This document shows, one piece after another, positions 36,001 to 45,692 of a stretch of DNA of 64,000 bases (its first letter is position 1; each line of letters begins with the position of its first letter). Both the position numbers and the translations under genes were made by a program. Origin of the DNA: Acidovorax sp. MR-S7. Its GTDB lineage: Bacteria; Pseudomonadota; Gammaproteobacteria; Burkholderiales; Burkholderiaceae_C. The notes under the pieces were generated by a model. The model was given only the letters and a program-made list of their open reading frames with translations, searched no databases and was not told the DNA's origin. The stretch is from assembly GCF_000400995.2 (NCBI RefSeq), contig NZ_DF238893.1, positions 62,001 to 126,000 of the forward strand, read 5' to 3'.

Positions 36001-36581
36001 TCTCGACCCCGCGCACTGTTCCGGTCAGTGCGCATATCCCAGTGATCTAGAATCCAGACGAACAGCGTTGCCTTCCTCACGGAGTTCCGGTCAGTGCGCA
36101 TATCCCAGTGATCTAGAATGGAATGGCTCACCACCGGTCAGGACGATCAGTTCCGGTCAGTGCGCATATCCCAGTGATCTAGAATGATCTCTTCGACATC
36201 AACATCAGCACGGGAGTTCCGGTCAGTGCGCATATCCCAGTGATCTAGAATCAAGCCGTTCCGCAAGCGCTGCATGTCCTGGTTCCGGTCAGTGCGCATA
36301 TCCCAGTGATCTAGAATCCATGCGCAGCGCGAGCACGTCGGGCAGCTGTTCCGGTCAGTGCGCATATCCCAGTGATCTAGAATACCGACAGCCGTCGCTC
36401 AGCGGACTCGCGGGTTCCGGTCAGTGCGCATATCCCAGTGATCTAGAATGCTGGGCTGGCACGAGAGCCGCGCCGTCCAGTTCCGGTCAGTGCGCATATC
36501 CCAGTGATCTAGAATCCCGGTTACGCGGCCCAGTGCGCGCACATTGTTCCGGTCAGTGCGCATATCCCAGTGATCTAGAAT
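30081..36581 (+). CRISPR. Type II-C CRISPR array, 99 repeats and 98 spacers
   Basis: The 36-bp direct repeat begins GTTCCGGTCAGTGCGC and ends CCCAGTGATCTAGAAT. I located 99 repeat starts from 30081 to 36546, giving 98 spacers, nearly all 30 bp with a few of 29 or 31. The first repeat (30081-30116) has three substitutions; the others I read carefully match the consensus. The plus strand is the crRNA strand because the tracrRNA anti-repeat at 41080-41113 complements it. Spacer 5 (30382-30411) is repeated as spacer 9 (30645-30674). Spacers 23 (31569-31598) and 89 (35923-35951) are near-identical. The repeat ends in TAGAAT, close to a -10 box, as in other II-C repeats with internal promoters. The many short in-frame ORFs across it are artefacts. 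Confidence 0.99.
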
Positions 36582-36651
36582 CTGATCGCGCTAACCACTT
36601 GATTCTTCAAGGGGTTTTGCGCTTCTGGAAGCCAGGAAACAGGCTGCATGC
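36582..36651. other. Array-cas2 junction (possible leader-side end)
   Basis: Seventy bases between the last, intact repeat and the end of cas2. If the degenerate repeat marks the oldest end, new spacers are added here. No promoter or repeat-like motif is obvious. Confidence 0.4.
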
Positions 36652-36978
36652 TCAGAAAAGGTCGAACTGGTCAGGTGCTTTTTGGCCAGGCTGACGACGC
36701 TGACCATGGAAGGTGATGGCGCGCTCGTACTGCTTGTCGGTGAATTGGAAGATATGGACTTTCCCCCCTGATGGCAAGGCCAGTTCCACGTTGCGGCACA
36801 GGGTGTCCACCTGGGTCTGGCTGGTGCAAAAGCGCATGTAGACGCTGAACTGGCTCATCTCGAAGCCCAGATCCAGCAGCGTGTTACGAAAGCCCGTGGC
36901 CGCGCGCCGTTCGGCCTTTTCCACCACGGGCAGGTCGAACATCACCACCATCCACATGAGCCTGTATCCGGAAAGCAT
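36652..36978 (-). CDS. cas2: CRISPR-associated endonuclease Cas2
   Basis: A 108-residue Cas2 that pairs with Cas1 as the structural core of the spacer-integration complex. The N-terminal beta strand MWMVVMFDLPV carries the conserved aspartate, followed by a helix (VEKAERRAATGFRNTLLDLG) and the second strand FSVYMRFC. Length is typical. It is the last gene of the minus-strand cas9-cas1-cas2 operon, nine bases after cas1, and lies 70 bases from the array. No cas4 or csn2 is present, which fits subtype II-C. Confidence 0.95.
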   Translation of the reverse strand: MLSGYRLMWMVVMFDLPVVEKAERRAATGFRNTLLDLGFEMSQFSVYMRFCTSQTQVDTLCRNVELALPSGGKVHIFQFTDKQYERAITFHGQRRQPGQKAPDQFDLF

Positions 36979-36987
36979 TGAAGTTGA

Positions 36988-37917
36988 TCAATCCGGCTCA
37001 AGGCTGCCCGCCAGCGCCAAGGGCAAGCCCGGCAAGGGTAGATCGAGCTTGGTGCGCTCGCCCAGATACACCTGCGCAAGCGACACCGCAAGCTTTTGCA
37101 TGCACACCATCACGGGCGTCACACCAACACTGGTTTGCATGTCGTCATGCAGCACCCGCACAAGTGCACGTTTAGTCTCCGGAGTGACATGTAATTCTCC
37201 CTGCCCCAGCAGTTGCCAGACTTTCAAATCCACCACTGGCCGAAATGGCTCCATCAAGTCGTCAACGAGACGCATGGCGTTGGCATCATTGCTGTGGTGC
37301 AAGCCAATGCTGGGATGCAAGCCCGCGGACACTACGGCCCGCGCCGTGGCGGAACGAAGCACCGTGTAGCCATAGTTGAGCAGCGCATTCACTCCATCCC
37401 CATCCTGATCACGGCGGAAAGCACTGCCAAACAGCAGCCCCCAATAACGGCGTGCACCCTGTCCCTCGATATTGTCCGGATCGCCGCTCTTCACCTTGTT
37501 CACCAAGGCCAGCAGCGGTGCGGTGGGTGCAGCCGCAGCCTCCAATGCTGCGGCTTGCTGCTCCAGCTTGGACTTGACCACCGAGGCCCACAAACGTTTG
37601 TGCACCGGCAAACTGGCTGCGATCTGCGCTTCGATGCGCTTGGCCTGCACGTGGTGTCCATCGATGGAGAGCAGCATGCCGACTGCGTTGTGATTGGGGC
37701 CGCACAGCACGAAAGGGGCGCCACGTTCCGCCAGGGCTACGAGCAGGTTGTTGGTATAGGACAGCCCATGGGCATTGGCGATAACGGCGGCGATGTCGTC
37801 CAGCGGCACCTGGCCCAGTTCCTTGCGCTCGCCCTCGGTATCTCGTACGACCAGGAAGCCGCGATTGACGAAAAGATGCCGCCGGTCGTCCGCGATTTCG
37901 ACAATGCGGCCGATCAT
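36988..37917 (-). CDS. cas1: CRISPR-associated integrase Cas1
   Basis: A 309-residue type II Cas1, the metal-dependent integrase that inserts spacers. It starts MIGRIVEIADDRRHLFVNRG and has the type II core. Predicted catalytic residues are Glu151 in DNIEGQGARRYW, His207 in HPSIGLHHSND, and Asp220 or Glu223 in LVDDLMEPFRP. The start codon follows the cas9 stop by five bases, so the three cas genes form one operon. Confidence 0.95.
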   Translation of the reverse strand: MIGRIVEIADDRRHLFVNRGFLVVRDTEGERKELGQVPLDDIAAVIANAHGLSYTNNLLVALAERGAPFVLCGPNHNAVGMLLSIDGHHVQAKRIEAQIAASLPVHKRLWASVVKSKLEQQAAALEAAAAPTAPLLALVNKVKSGDPDNIEGQGARRYWGLLFGSAFRRDQDGDGVNALLNYGYTVLRSATARAVVSAGLHPSIGLHHSNDANAMRLVDDLMEPFRPVVDLKVWQLLGQGELHVTPETKRALVRVLHDDMQTSVGVTPVMVCMQKLAVSLAQVYLGERTKLDLPLPGLPLALAGSLEPD

Positions 37918-37922
37918 GGAGA

Positions 37923-40900
37923 TCAGCCTTTGAAACCGAGGTCGCGCACCTCGCCAATGGGAGAGATGGTGACGAAGCGCGCCTTGGTTTTTTGCAGGGA
38001 ACCCGCGTACTTCGACGTGTAGGCAAAGGCATCCTGCTTGTCGCTGTTGCGGGCATCCACGTTGGCTTCATGGATAGGAGCCATGAAAATCTGCCCGTTG
38101 CTGCCACTGATCTTGACGATCCTCATCGTGCGCTCGATTCCATCGATCTCCAATCGCACACTATCGCCAATCACCAACCGCATCACCAGTTCGCGGCCGT
38201 TCTGTCCCACGCGGGGATGCCGCAATTGCCCCAATCCGCTTGTGCGAACGATGCCATAGGCCCGGAAGGTCGAAATCACCTCGCCCTCCCATTTGCCCTT
38301 GTCGTTCCTCGTGATCTCGATGCAGTAGTTGCTGCCCCCCACGTATCCCTTATAGGGCAACGGTTGCCCGTCCGGCCCTGCTCCGTGCCGCTGGGGCTGC
38401 GTGGCCTCATGGATACGTATCAGGTTGGTGATCTCGCGCCCCGGGCTGCCATCCGCCTTGCGCCGTTGCTTGATGGAGCCATCCTTGCCGATGCCATAGG
38501 ACGTTTCTTCCATCATCGCGCCCTCGAACCCATGGTCGGGCCGGTGGCTCACCCAGATATGACGCACCGCCCGCTCGACATGGGCGCGATAAGTCGGCCA
38601 CGGTCGCGGCATGTCGTCCACCAGCCGCGTGAGGCCATCCTCTCGGGCCTGGGCACTGGCGTTGGCAAAGCGCTGCATCAGCCCCTGGTCGGTCACACCA
38701 ATCACGCAGGCATCCACGGCATGGTGCCGATGGTCGTTGCGGTTCTTCTCGCCATCCGGGCCCAGCACGCCGTTCAGGCCGAACTTCCCGCGCAGCCGCG
38801 CCGTCATCTGGCCTGGAATCACGCGCGTGCCGCTGCCGGGGCAGACCAGCCGCAGGTATTCGGCCGCCACGCGCGAGAGGTAGCGCGTGTCATTGAGCGC
38901 ACGAGCCAGAAAGTCCTTGTCATCGCCCAGCCAGCGCTCGTAGCCATCGGGTGCGAAACGGTAGCGCTTGCGCAATGGCATGCGCTCAGCGCGCTGCAGG
39001 ATGCCCTCGTAGCTCCAGCCCTGCGCCTCGAAATCGTCTCGCGCCGTCCAGGGCGTGCGGTTGCGCTTGATGCGATTGGCCTGGCGCATGGCGACGGTGC
39101 GGTTGTTCAGGCTGTCATCCAGCGTCTTCGAGAAGGGCAGGATGTGCTCGACCTCCACCTCGTCACTCAACAGCATGCGCGCGCTGATCTGCACGCCGCT
39201 GTAGGGGCAGCGCCGTTCCGCGACATCGAAGCTCAACTCCTCCCAGCAAATCCACTTCTGAATATCAGCCCCGCGTACCTGCTCTTCGCCGATGCCCAGC
39301 ACTTCCGCGATGGATTTGCGTATGCGCGCATTGCGCCGCTGGTTCTCGGCTTGCTTACGCTGCGCCTCCACCTTTTGCTCGCGGGATTGCTTGAGGTCGC
39401 GCGCCAGCTCGATCACCACCTCGGTGGGGCGGCCATAACGGCGAATCAGCGCATTGACCACCGTGCGCACCTGGTTCAGTCCGATGTGCACCGTGGGGTT
39501 GGCGATCTTGCCGTAGCGTCTTTCATCCGGATCTTCCGGCTTGCCGCTGCCGAAGGCGACGTGCCGCTGCAGCGGCTTGCCGTAGTAGGGCAATTGCTTG
39601 AACACGGGGCGGATTTCGCCCGTGTCCGGATGCACCCAATCCTCCACCTCGCCCGCGTCGTATTCAAAGCCCAATTGGCTGTGGTGGTCGAACCCGGCCG
39701 CCTGCACGGCCTTGTCGTAGGTGACAACGCCGGCGCGCAGCGCGGGCACGATGCGCGCGAGCGCCTTGCGGCTCAAGCTGCCGTAGCCCTCGGGCAGGCT
39801 CGCATCGGCAATCGCCTGCGCGCGGGCCTCATCCACGCCGGTGTGTGCCTGCAGCCAGGCGATCAGCGCGCCCTCACCCTCCTCGGTGACCAATTGCCAG
39901 ACGATCTCGTCCTGCAACGCTTCGCCAAACCCGCCCCATGCCGCACCGAACAGTTCCTTGCGCGCCAGCGCCGCACTCGTCGCGTTGCCTTTGAGTTCCG
40001 TCCGTTTGGCGTCTTCCAAATTGAACTGCACGCTGCCGGAGAGCTTGAGCAGCTTGCGGATCTGCTCGAACGTCAGCCTGGCCTTGGATTCCAGTGCGTT
40101 CGCCACGGCGTCGCGCTGCGCCAGCGTAAGCGCCACCTCACGCAGGTCCTCGCCCAGCAGGCGCAGGTGGTTCACTTCCTGGTAGATGCGAAAGCGCTGC
40201 GTGCTCGGCAGAGCGAGCGGAGCGCGCTCTTCCTCGGGCAGCAGCGTGCAGCGGCCGGGCTTGACGGGACGCAGGCGCCGCTGGTGCAACAGCGTGTCCT
40301 TCAGGTCGGCGCGGGCGACTTCGTGGAATAGCGCGGGATTGAACGCGGCCTGCGCAGCCCAGAGTGCATCGAACTCCTGCTCGATCATCGCGCGGTCGAT
40401 GTAGAGGTCATAACTCTTGTCGATGCGCTTCTTGCCTTCGTCATTGGTGAAGGGCGTCTCGCGATAACGTGCCCGCACGCCCAGCCCTTGCTGCAAGCGG
40501 CTCCACAGATGGTCCCCCACCGTGCGGTGGCCGCCGGCCTCCATCTGTTGGCGCAGGTGGCTGATGGCCTTCTTCAGTGCTCCGCTGTCGTTGTCCTTCT
40601 TGTCCGTCTTGCGGTTGCTCTTGAACCCGCGCCGCTGATTGATGTGAAACAGCGCACGTGCAAATTCGCCAGGGGTGAGCGCCTCACGCAGGCCCTTGGC
40701 GCGCAGTGCATAGGGGTCGAGCCGCTCCAGCGCCTTGCGCTCATCCATGTCGCTCGGGAAAAAGCCATGCTTCACGAGCTTGTCCTGCATGCGCGCCTTG
40801 CGCTTGAGCAACCGGTCGCGGCGGCGGCGCATGGCGCGGGCGGCGCGGCGGGTCACGGCAAGCGAAGCGCCATCCTTGGGATTGCGGCCGTCGCTGAAGA

Positions 40901-41018
40901 TGCGCACACCCGCCTTGATGATGGCAATCGGTTCAAGCGCTGCAGGCTCCAGACGGAGAACTGCCCACCCCAGCGAAGTAGACCCCAGATCAAGCGCCAG
41001 ACGATAGATAGCAGGCAT
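37923..41018 (-). CDS. cas9: Type II-C CRISPR RNA-guided endonuclease Cas9
   Basis: A 1031-residue Cas9, in the compact size range of subtype II-C. RuvC-I is LALDLGSTSLGWAV with Asp10. An Arg-rich bridge helix follows (RRAARAMRRRRDRLLKRKAR, about 57-76). RuvC-II is EVVIELARDL with Glu537. The HNH motif is EVEHILPFSKTLDDSLNNR with His625 and Asn638/639; a glutamate precedes His625 where many homologues, including Neisseria, have Asp. RuvC-III is NDHRHHAVDA with His766 and Asp769. The remaining roughly 250 residues hold the PAM-interacting region. The ATG at 41016-41018 is preceded by GGAGGGAG eight to ten bases upstream; a longer in-frame extension lacks support. It is the first gene of the cas operon, divergent from the tracrRNA. 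Confidence 0.98.
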   Translation of the reverse strand: MPAIYRLALDLGSTSLGWAVLRLEPAALEPIAIIKAGVRIFSDGRNPKDGASLAVTRRAARAMRRRRDRLLKRKARMQDKLVKHGFFPSDMDERKALERLDPYALRAKGLREALTPGEFARALFHINQRRGFKSNRKTDKKDNDSGALKKAISHLRQQMEAGGHRTVGDHLWSRLQQGLGVRARYRETPFTNDEGKKRIDKSYDLYIDRAMIEQEFDALWAAQAAFNPALFHEVARADLKDTLLHQRRLRPVKPGRCTLLPEEERAPLALPSTQRFRIYQEVNHLRLLGEDLREVALTLAQRDAVANALESKARLTFEQIRKLLKLSGSVQFNLEDAKRTELKGNATSAALARKELFGAAWGGFGEALQDEIVWQLVTEEGEGALIAWLQAHTGVDEARAQAIADASLPEGYGSLSRKALARIVPALRAGVVTYDKAVQAAGFDHHSQLGFEYDAGEVEDWVHPDTGEIRPVFKQLPYYGKPLQRHVAFGSGKPEDPDERRYGKIANPTVHIGLNQVRTVVNALIRRYGRPTEVVIELARDLKQSREQKVEAQRKQAENQRRNARIRKSIAEVLGIGEEQVRGADIQKWICWEELSFDVAERRCPYSGVQISARMLLSDEVEVEHILPFSKTLDDSLNNRTVAMRQANRIKRNRTPWTARDDFEAQGWSYEGILQRAERMPLRKRYRFAPDGYERWLGDDKDFLARALNDTRYLSRVAAEYLRLVCPGSGTRVIPGQMTARLRGKFGLNGVLGPDGEKNRNDHRHHAVDACVIGVTDQGLMQRFANASAQAREDGLTRLVDDMPRPWPTYRAHVERAVRHIWVSHRPDHGFEGAMMEETSYGIGKDGSIKQRRKADGSPGREITNLIRIHEATQPQRHGAGPDGQPLPYKGYVGGSNYCIEITRNDKGKWEGEVISTFRAYGIVRTSGLGQLRHPRVGQNGRELVMRLVIGDSVRLEIDGIERTMRIVKISGSNGQIFMAPIHEANVDARNSDKQDAFAYTSKYAGSLQKTKARFVTISPIGEVRDLGFKG

Positions 41019-41040
41019 GCAGCAACTCCCTCCAAAGTAT

Positions 41041-41069
41041 TTGCTATTTGTAACCCATCCGGATACACT
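41041..41069 (+). promoter_or_regulatory. tracrRNA promoter
   Basis: TTGCTA (41041-41046), a 17-base spacer and TACACT (41064-41069). The predicted start is near 41076, directly before the anti-repeat. Confidence 0.65.
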
Positions 41070-41075
41070 TGCCTC

Positions 41076-41165
41076 CACATATTTCACTGGGATATGCGCT
41101 CTGTCCGCTAACAAGCTGAAAGATGCACCAAATGGAAAGCCCCGCATGCGGGGCTTTCGTCTTTT
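41076..41165 (+). ncRNA. tracrRNA of the type II-C system
   Basis: The anti-repeat runs about 41080-41113 and contains CACTGGGATATGCGC, exactly complementary to the middle of the CRISPR repeat. CTG and CCG follow after single mismatches, which would give bulges in the duplex. The tail CTGAAAGATGCACC closely resembles the corresponding part of Neisseria tracrRNA as I recall it. A perfect 22-bp palindrome (41136-41157, AAAGCCCCGCA and its complement) followed by CGTCTTTT is the terminator. It is read on the plus strand, divergent from cas9. Confidence 0.9.
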
Positions 41166-41170
41166 AAGCA

Positions 41171-41213
41171 TTTTTCGCCTCTCGCGCTTGTCCAGCAAGC
41201 GCAGGCAGCTATG
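41171..41213 (+). repeat. Dispersed palindromic element, copy 14
   Basis: TTTTTCGCCTCTCGCGCTTG, TCCAGCAAGCGCAGGCAGCT, ATG. It lies between the tracrRNA terminator and the end of metH. Confidence 0.8.
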
Positions 41214-41226
41214 CTTTATATAGTAT

Positions 41227-43953
<2,727 letters not shown>

Positions 43954-43957
43954 CGGA

Positions 43958-43992
43958 CTCACCTGTGCAAATGGTTCGGGGGGACAGGTGAG
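43958..43992 (-). promoter_or_regulatory. Expression platform of the SAH riboswitch
   Basis: Read on the minus strand, CTCACCTGT (43984-43992) is perfectly complementary to ACAGGTGAG (43958-43966), which holds the metH ribosome site. The CTC of the first arm also belongs to the aptamer stem. Ligand binding would therefore free the ribosome site. Confidence 0.75.
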
Positions 43993-44064
43993 CGTCGTTG
44001 CGAACGGGGGACGGCCCCAAGCCTGACGGGCCGGTGGACGGCCCGCTGCAACGCTCCTTGGGGG
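43988..44064 (-). promoter_or_regulatory. SAH (S-adenosylhomocysteine) riboswitch
   Basis: The minus-strand leader of metH matches the SAH aptamer. It has CCCCAAG, then GAGCGTTGC, a GGGCC/GGCCC hairpin, then the conserved CAGGCTTGGGG closing the first stem, and GCAACGACGCTC pairing back to GAGCGTTGC as the pseudoknot. SAH riboswitches are known upstream of ahcY and metH in beta- and gammaproteobacteria and switch expression on when SAH accumulates. A -10-like TAAAAT (44073-44078 on the plus strand) lies upstream. Confidence 0.88.
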
Positions 44065-44155
44065 AAAGGGCGATTTTACCGGCTGATCTTGTTACATTGC
44101 GCGACAGGATCAGGCGCAGGGCCTTTTCCCCGACACCGACAAGAAGAGGACAACG

Positions 44156-44893
44156 ATGTTTCGATGGACACGATATGCGGGCGCGGCCATGGCGCTCGCG
44201 CTGGCGGCGGGCTGCGGCGGTGGCGACGACGATGACGGCTACGTGCTGCCGCCCACGCCCAAGGTCACCGGCGCCGAGGGCTTCTGGGCCGGCAAGGCCT
44301 CCACCGGCTACGACGTGGCCCTGGCCATCCTCGACAACGGCGACACCTGGGGCGTGTATGCCCGCGATGGCGTGATCCACGGCGCGGTGCACGGCACCAC
44401 CATCTCGGCCGACGGGCGCCTGCGCGGCTCCGGCGCGCAGTTCGACCTCGCCGGCAACACCGTGGCCTCGCGCGCCTACGAGGGCACCTACGCCACACAG
44501 AAGGACATCCAGATCGGGTTCGGCTTCGATGCGTTCTCGGGCACCTACAGCGCCGCCTACGAGCAGCCCGCGTCCCTCGCCCAGCTGGCGGGCACCTACC
44601 GGGGCATGGGCGTGAGCACCGGCGCGGCGAACATGCCGGTGACGCTGTCGATCTCCGCGAACGGCGCCGTGGCCACCGAGCCCATGCAGGGATGCACGGC
44701 CCAGGGCTCGGCAGCGCCGCGCCCGGGCGGCAAGAACATCTTCGACCTGCGCATCGCATTCGCGGGCGACGCCTGCGCGCTGGGCCACGGGGCCATCGCC
44801 ACGGGCGTGGCGTACTACGACAGCGGACGCCTGATGGCCGTGGGCCTGCTGCCCTCGCAGATCCAGGGCTTCGCCTTCCTGGGCGGCAAGTAA
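44156..44893 (+). CDS. Predicted lipoprotein of unknown function
   Basis: A 245-residue exported lipoprotein with a signal peptide ending LALAAGC followed by GGGDDDD, a typical outer-membrane-retained lipoprotein start. The body is beta-rich with repeated G-x-(Y/F)-x-G strands (GFWAGKASTGYDVALAILDN, SGTYSAAYEQPASLAQLAGT), suggesting a small beta barrel or sandwich. Two cysteines (CTAQG, DACALG) could form a disulfide. No family is recognised. It diverges from metH and the SAH riboswitch and converges with the next gene. Confidence 0.75.
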   Translation: MFRWTRYAGAAMALALAAGCGGGDDDDGYVLPPTPKVTGAEGFWAGKASTGYDVALAILDNGDTWGVYARDGVIHGAVHGTTISADGRLRGSGAQFDLAGNTVASRAYEGTYATQKDIQIGFGFDAFSGTYSAAYEQPASLAQLAGTYRGMGVSTGAANMPVTLSISANGAVATEPMQGCTAQGSAAPRPGGKNIFDLRIAFAGDACALGHGAIATGVAYYDSGRLMAVGLLPSQIQGFAFLGGK

Positions 44894-44895
44894 CG

Positions 44896-45624
44896 CTACC
44901 GCACCGGCAGGAACTGCATGAACGTGCCGCCCGCCAGCCCCTGCACATAGCCGATGACGGCGCGGCGGTACTTCTCCGTGGTGACCTGCGCCAGCAGGTC
45001 CACGCGCGCGATGATCTTGCCGAACTCGCGCTCGTAACTCAGGTTGCGCTCGGCGGCGCTGATCTCGTCGGCCAGCAGCAGCGGCGCGCCCGTGGCGGCA
45101 CGGCGCTGCGCGAGCATCCACACGGCGACCTCCAGGTTGCGCGCGGCGTTGTAGAGGTGCTGCGCGTCCTGGCCGTCGACCAGGTAGAACTCGGTCTTGC
45201 CGCCATGGGCGGTGATGAGCATGTCGGCCACGGCGTAGATGAAGCCCGCCACGCGGTCGCCCGTGAAGTCGGGCGAGAGGGCCAGGGCCAGCGCGTCGAT
45301 GTCGCGGCGCTGCTGCAGCGCGGGCCAGCCGCTGCGCTGGGCGATGGCGGCGCGCAGCTGCGCCACGGCCTGGTCGCGGCTGGCGGCGCCGCCCTTGCGC
45401 CACTCGGCCGGGTTGCGGCGGTAGAGCTTGTCGGCCAGGCGGTGGAGGCTTTCCAGGTTCTCGCGCATGGCCACGGTCGCCACGCGGTTCATGTCGGACT
45501 GCCCCCATTCCTGCATGCTGGCGTCCGCGCCCTTGACCTCGCCTTTGTGCGTGGGCGCGGGCGTGCCGCAGGCGGCCAGCAGCAGGGCGGCGGCGGTGGC
45601 GAGGGTGAGGCGGCGGGCGTGCAT
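44896..45624 (-). CDS. Predicted lipoprotein of unknown function
   Basis: A 242-residue exported protein with the lipobox LLLAAC followed by GTPAPTHKGE. The body is mostly helical (MRENLESLHRLADKLYRRNP, YNAARNLEVAVWMLAQRRAA) with a conserved-looking GDRVAGFIYAVADMLITAHG. I recall similar uncharacterised lipoproteins in Burkholderiales but cannot assign a function. It converges with the lipoprotein gene on the plus strand, with only two bases between. A repeat copy lies between its start and the upstream regulator gene. Confidence 0.75.
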   Translation of the reverse strand: MHARRLTLATAAALLLAACGTPAPTHKGEVKGADASMQEWGQSDMNRVATVAMRENLESLHRLADKLYRRNPAEWRKGGAASRDQAVAQLRAAIAQRSGWPALQQRRDIDALALALSPDFTGDRVAGFIYAVADMLITAHGGKTEFYLVDGQDAQHLYNAARNLEVAVWMLAQRRAATGAPLLLADEISAAERNLSYEREFGKIIARVDLLAQVTTEKYRRAVIGYVQGLAGGTFMQFLPVR

Positions 45625-45642
45625 CTGGGCCGCATTATGGCC

Positions 45643-45692
45643 AAATCGGCCTGCAGCCCTTGTCCATCAAGCGCGACCAGCTATCATTTTTT
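45643..45692 (+). repeat. Dispersed palindromic element, copy 15 (encodes a C-terminus)
   Basis: GGCCTGCAGCCCTTGTCCAT, CAAGCGCGACCAGCTATCAT, TTTTT. On the minus strand it encodes the last residues KMIAGRA and the stop of the sigma-54 regulator. Confidence 0.75.

Noticed and set aside
36582-36651. A cas4 or csn2 gene near the array
   Set aside because: Only 70 bases separate the array from cas2, and no other cas-like gene exists in the window, so subtypes II-A and II-B do not fit.
30276-36694. Many ORFs of 60-280 codons across the array with the repeated peptides SGQCAYPSDLE or ILDHWDMRTDRN
   Set aside because: They are translations of the CRISPR repeat, whose 66-base unit is a multiple of three and so keeps frames open. 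They have no ribosome sites and no family.
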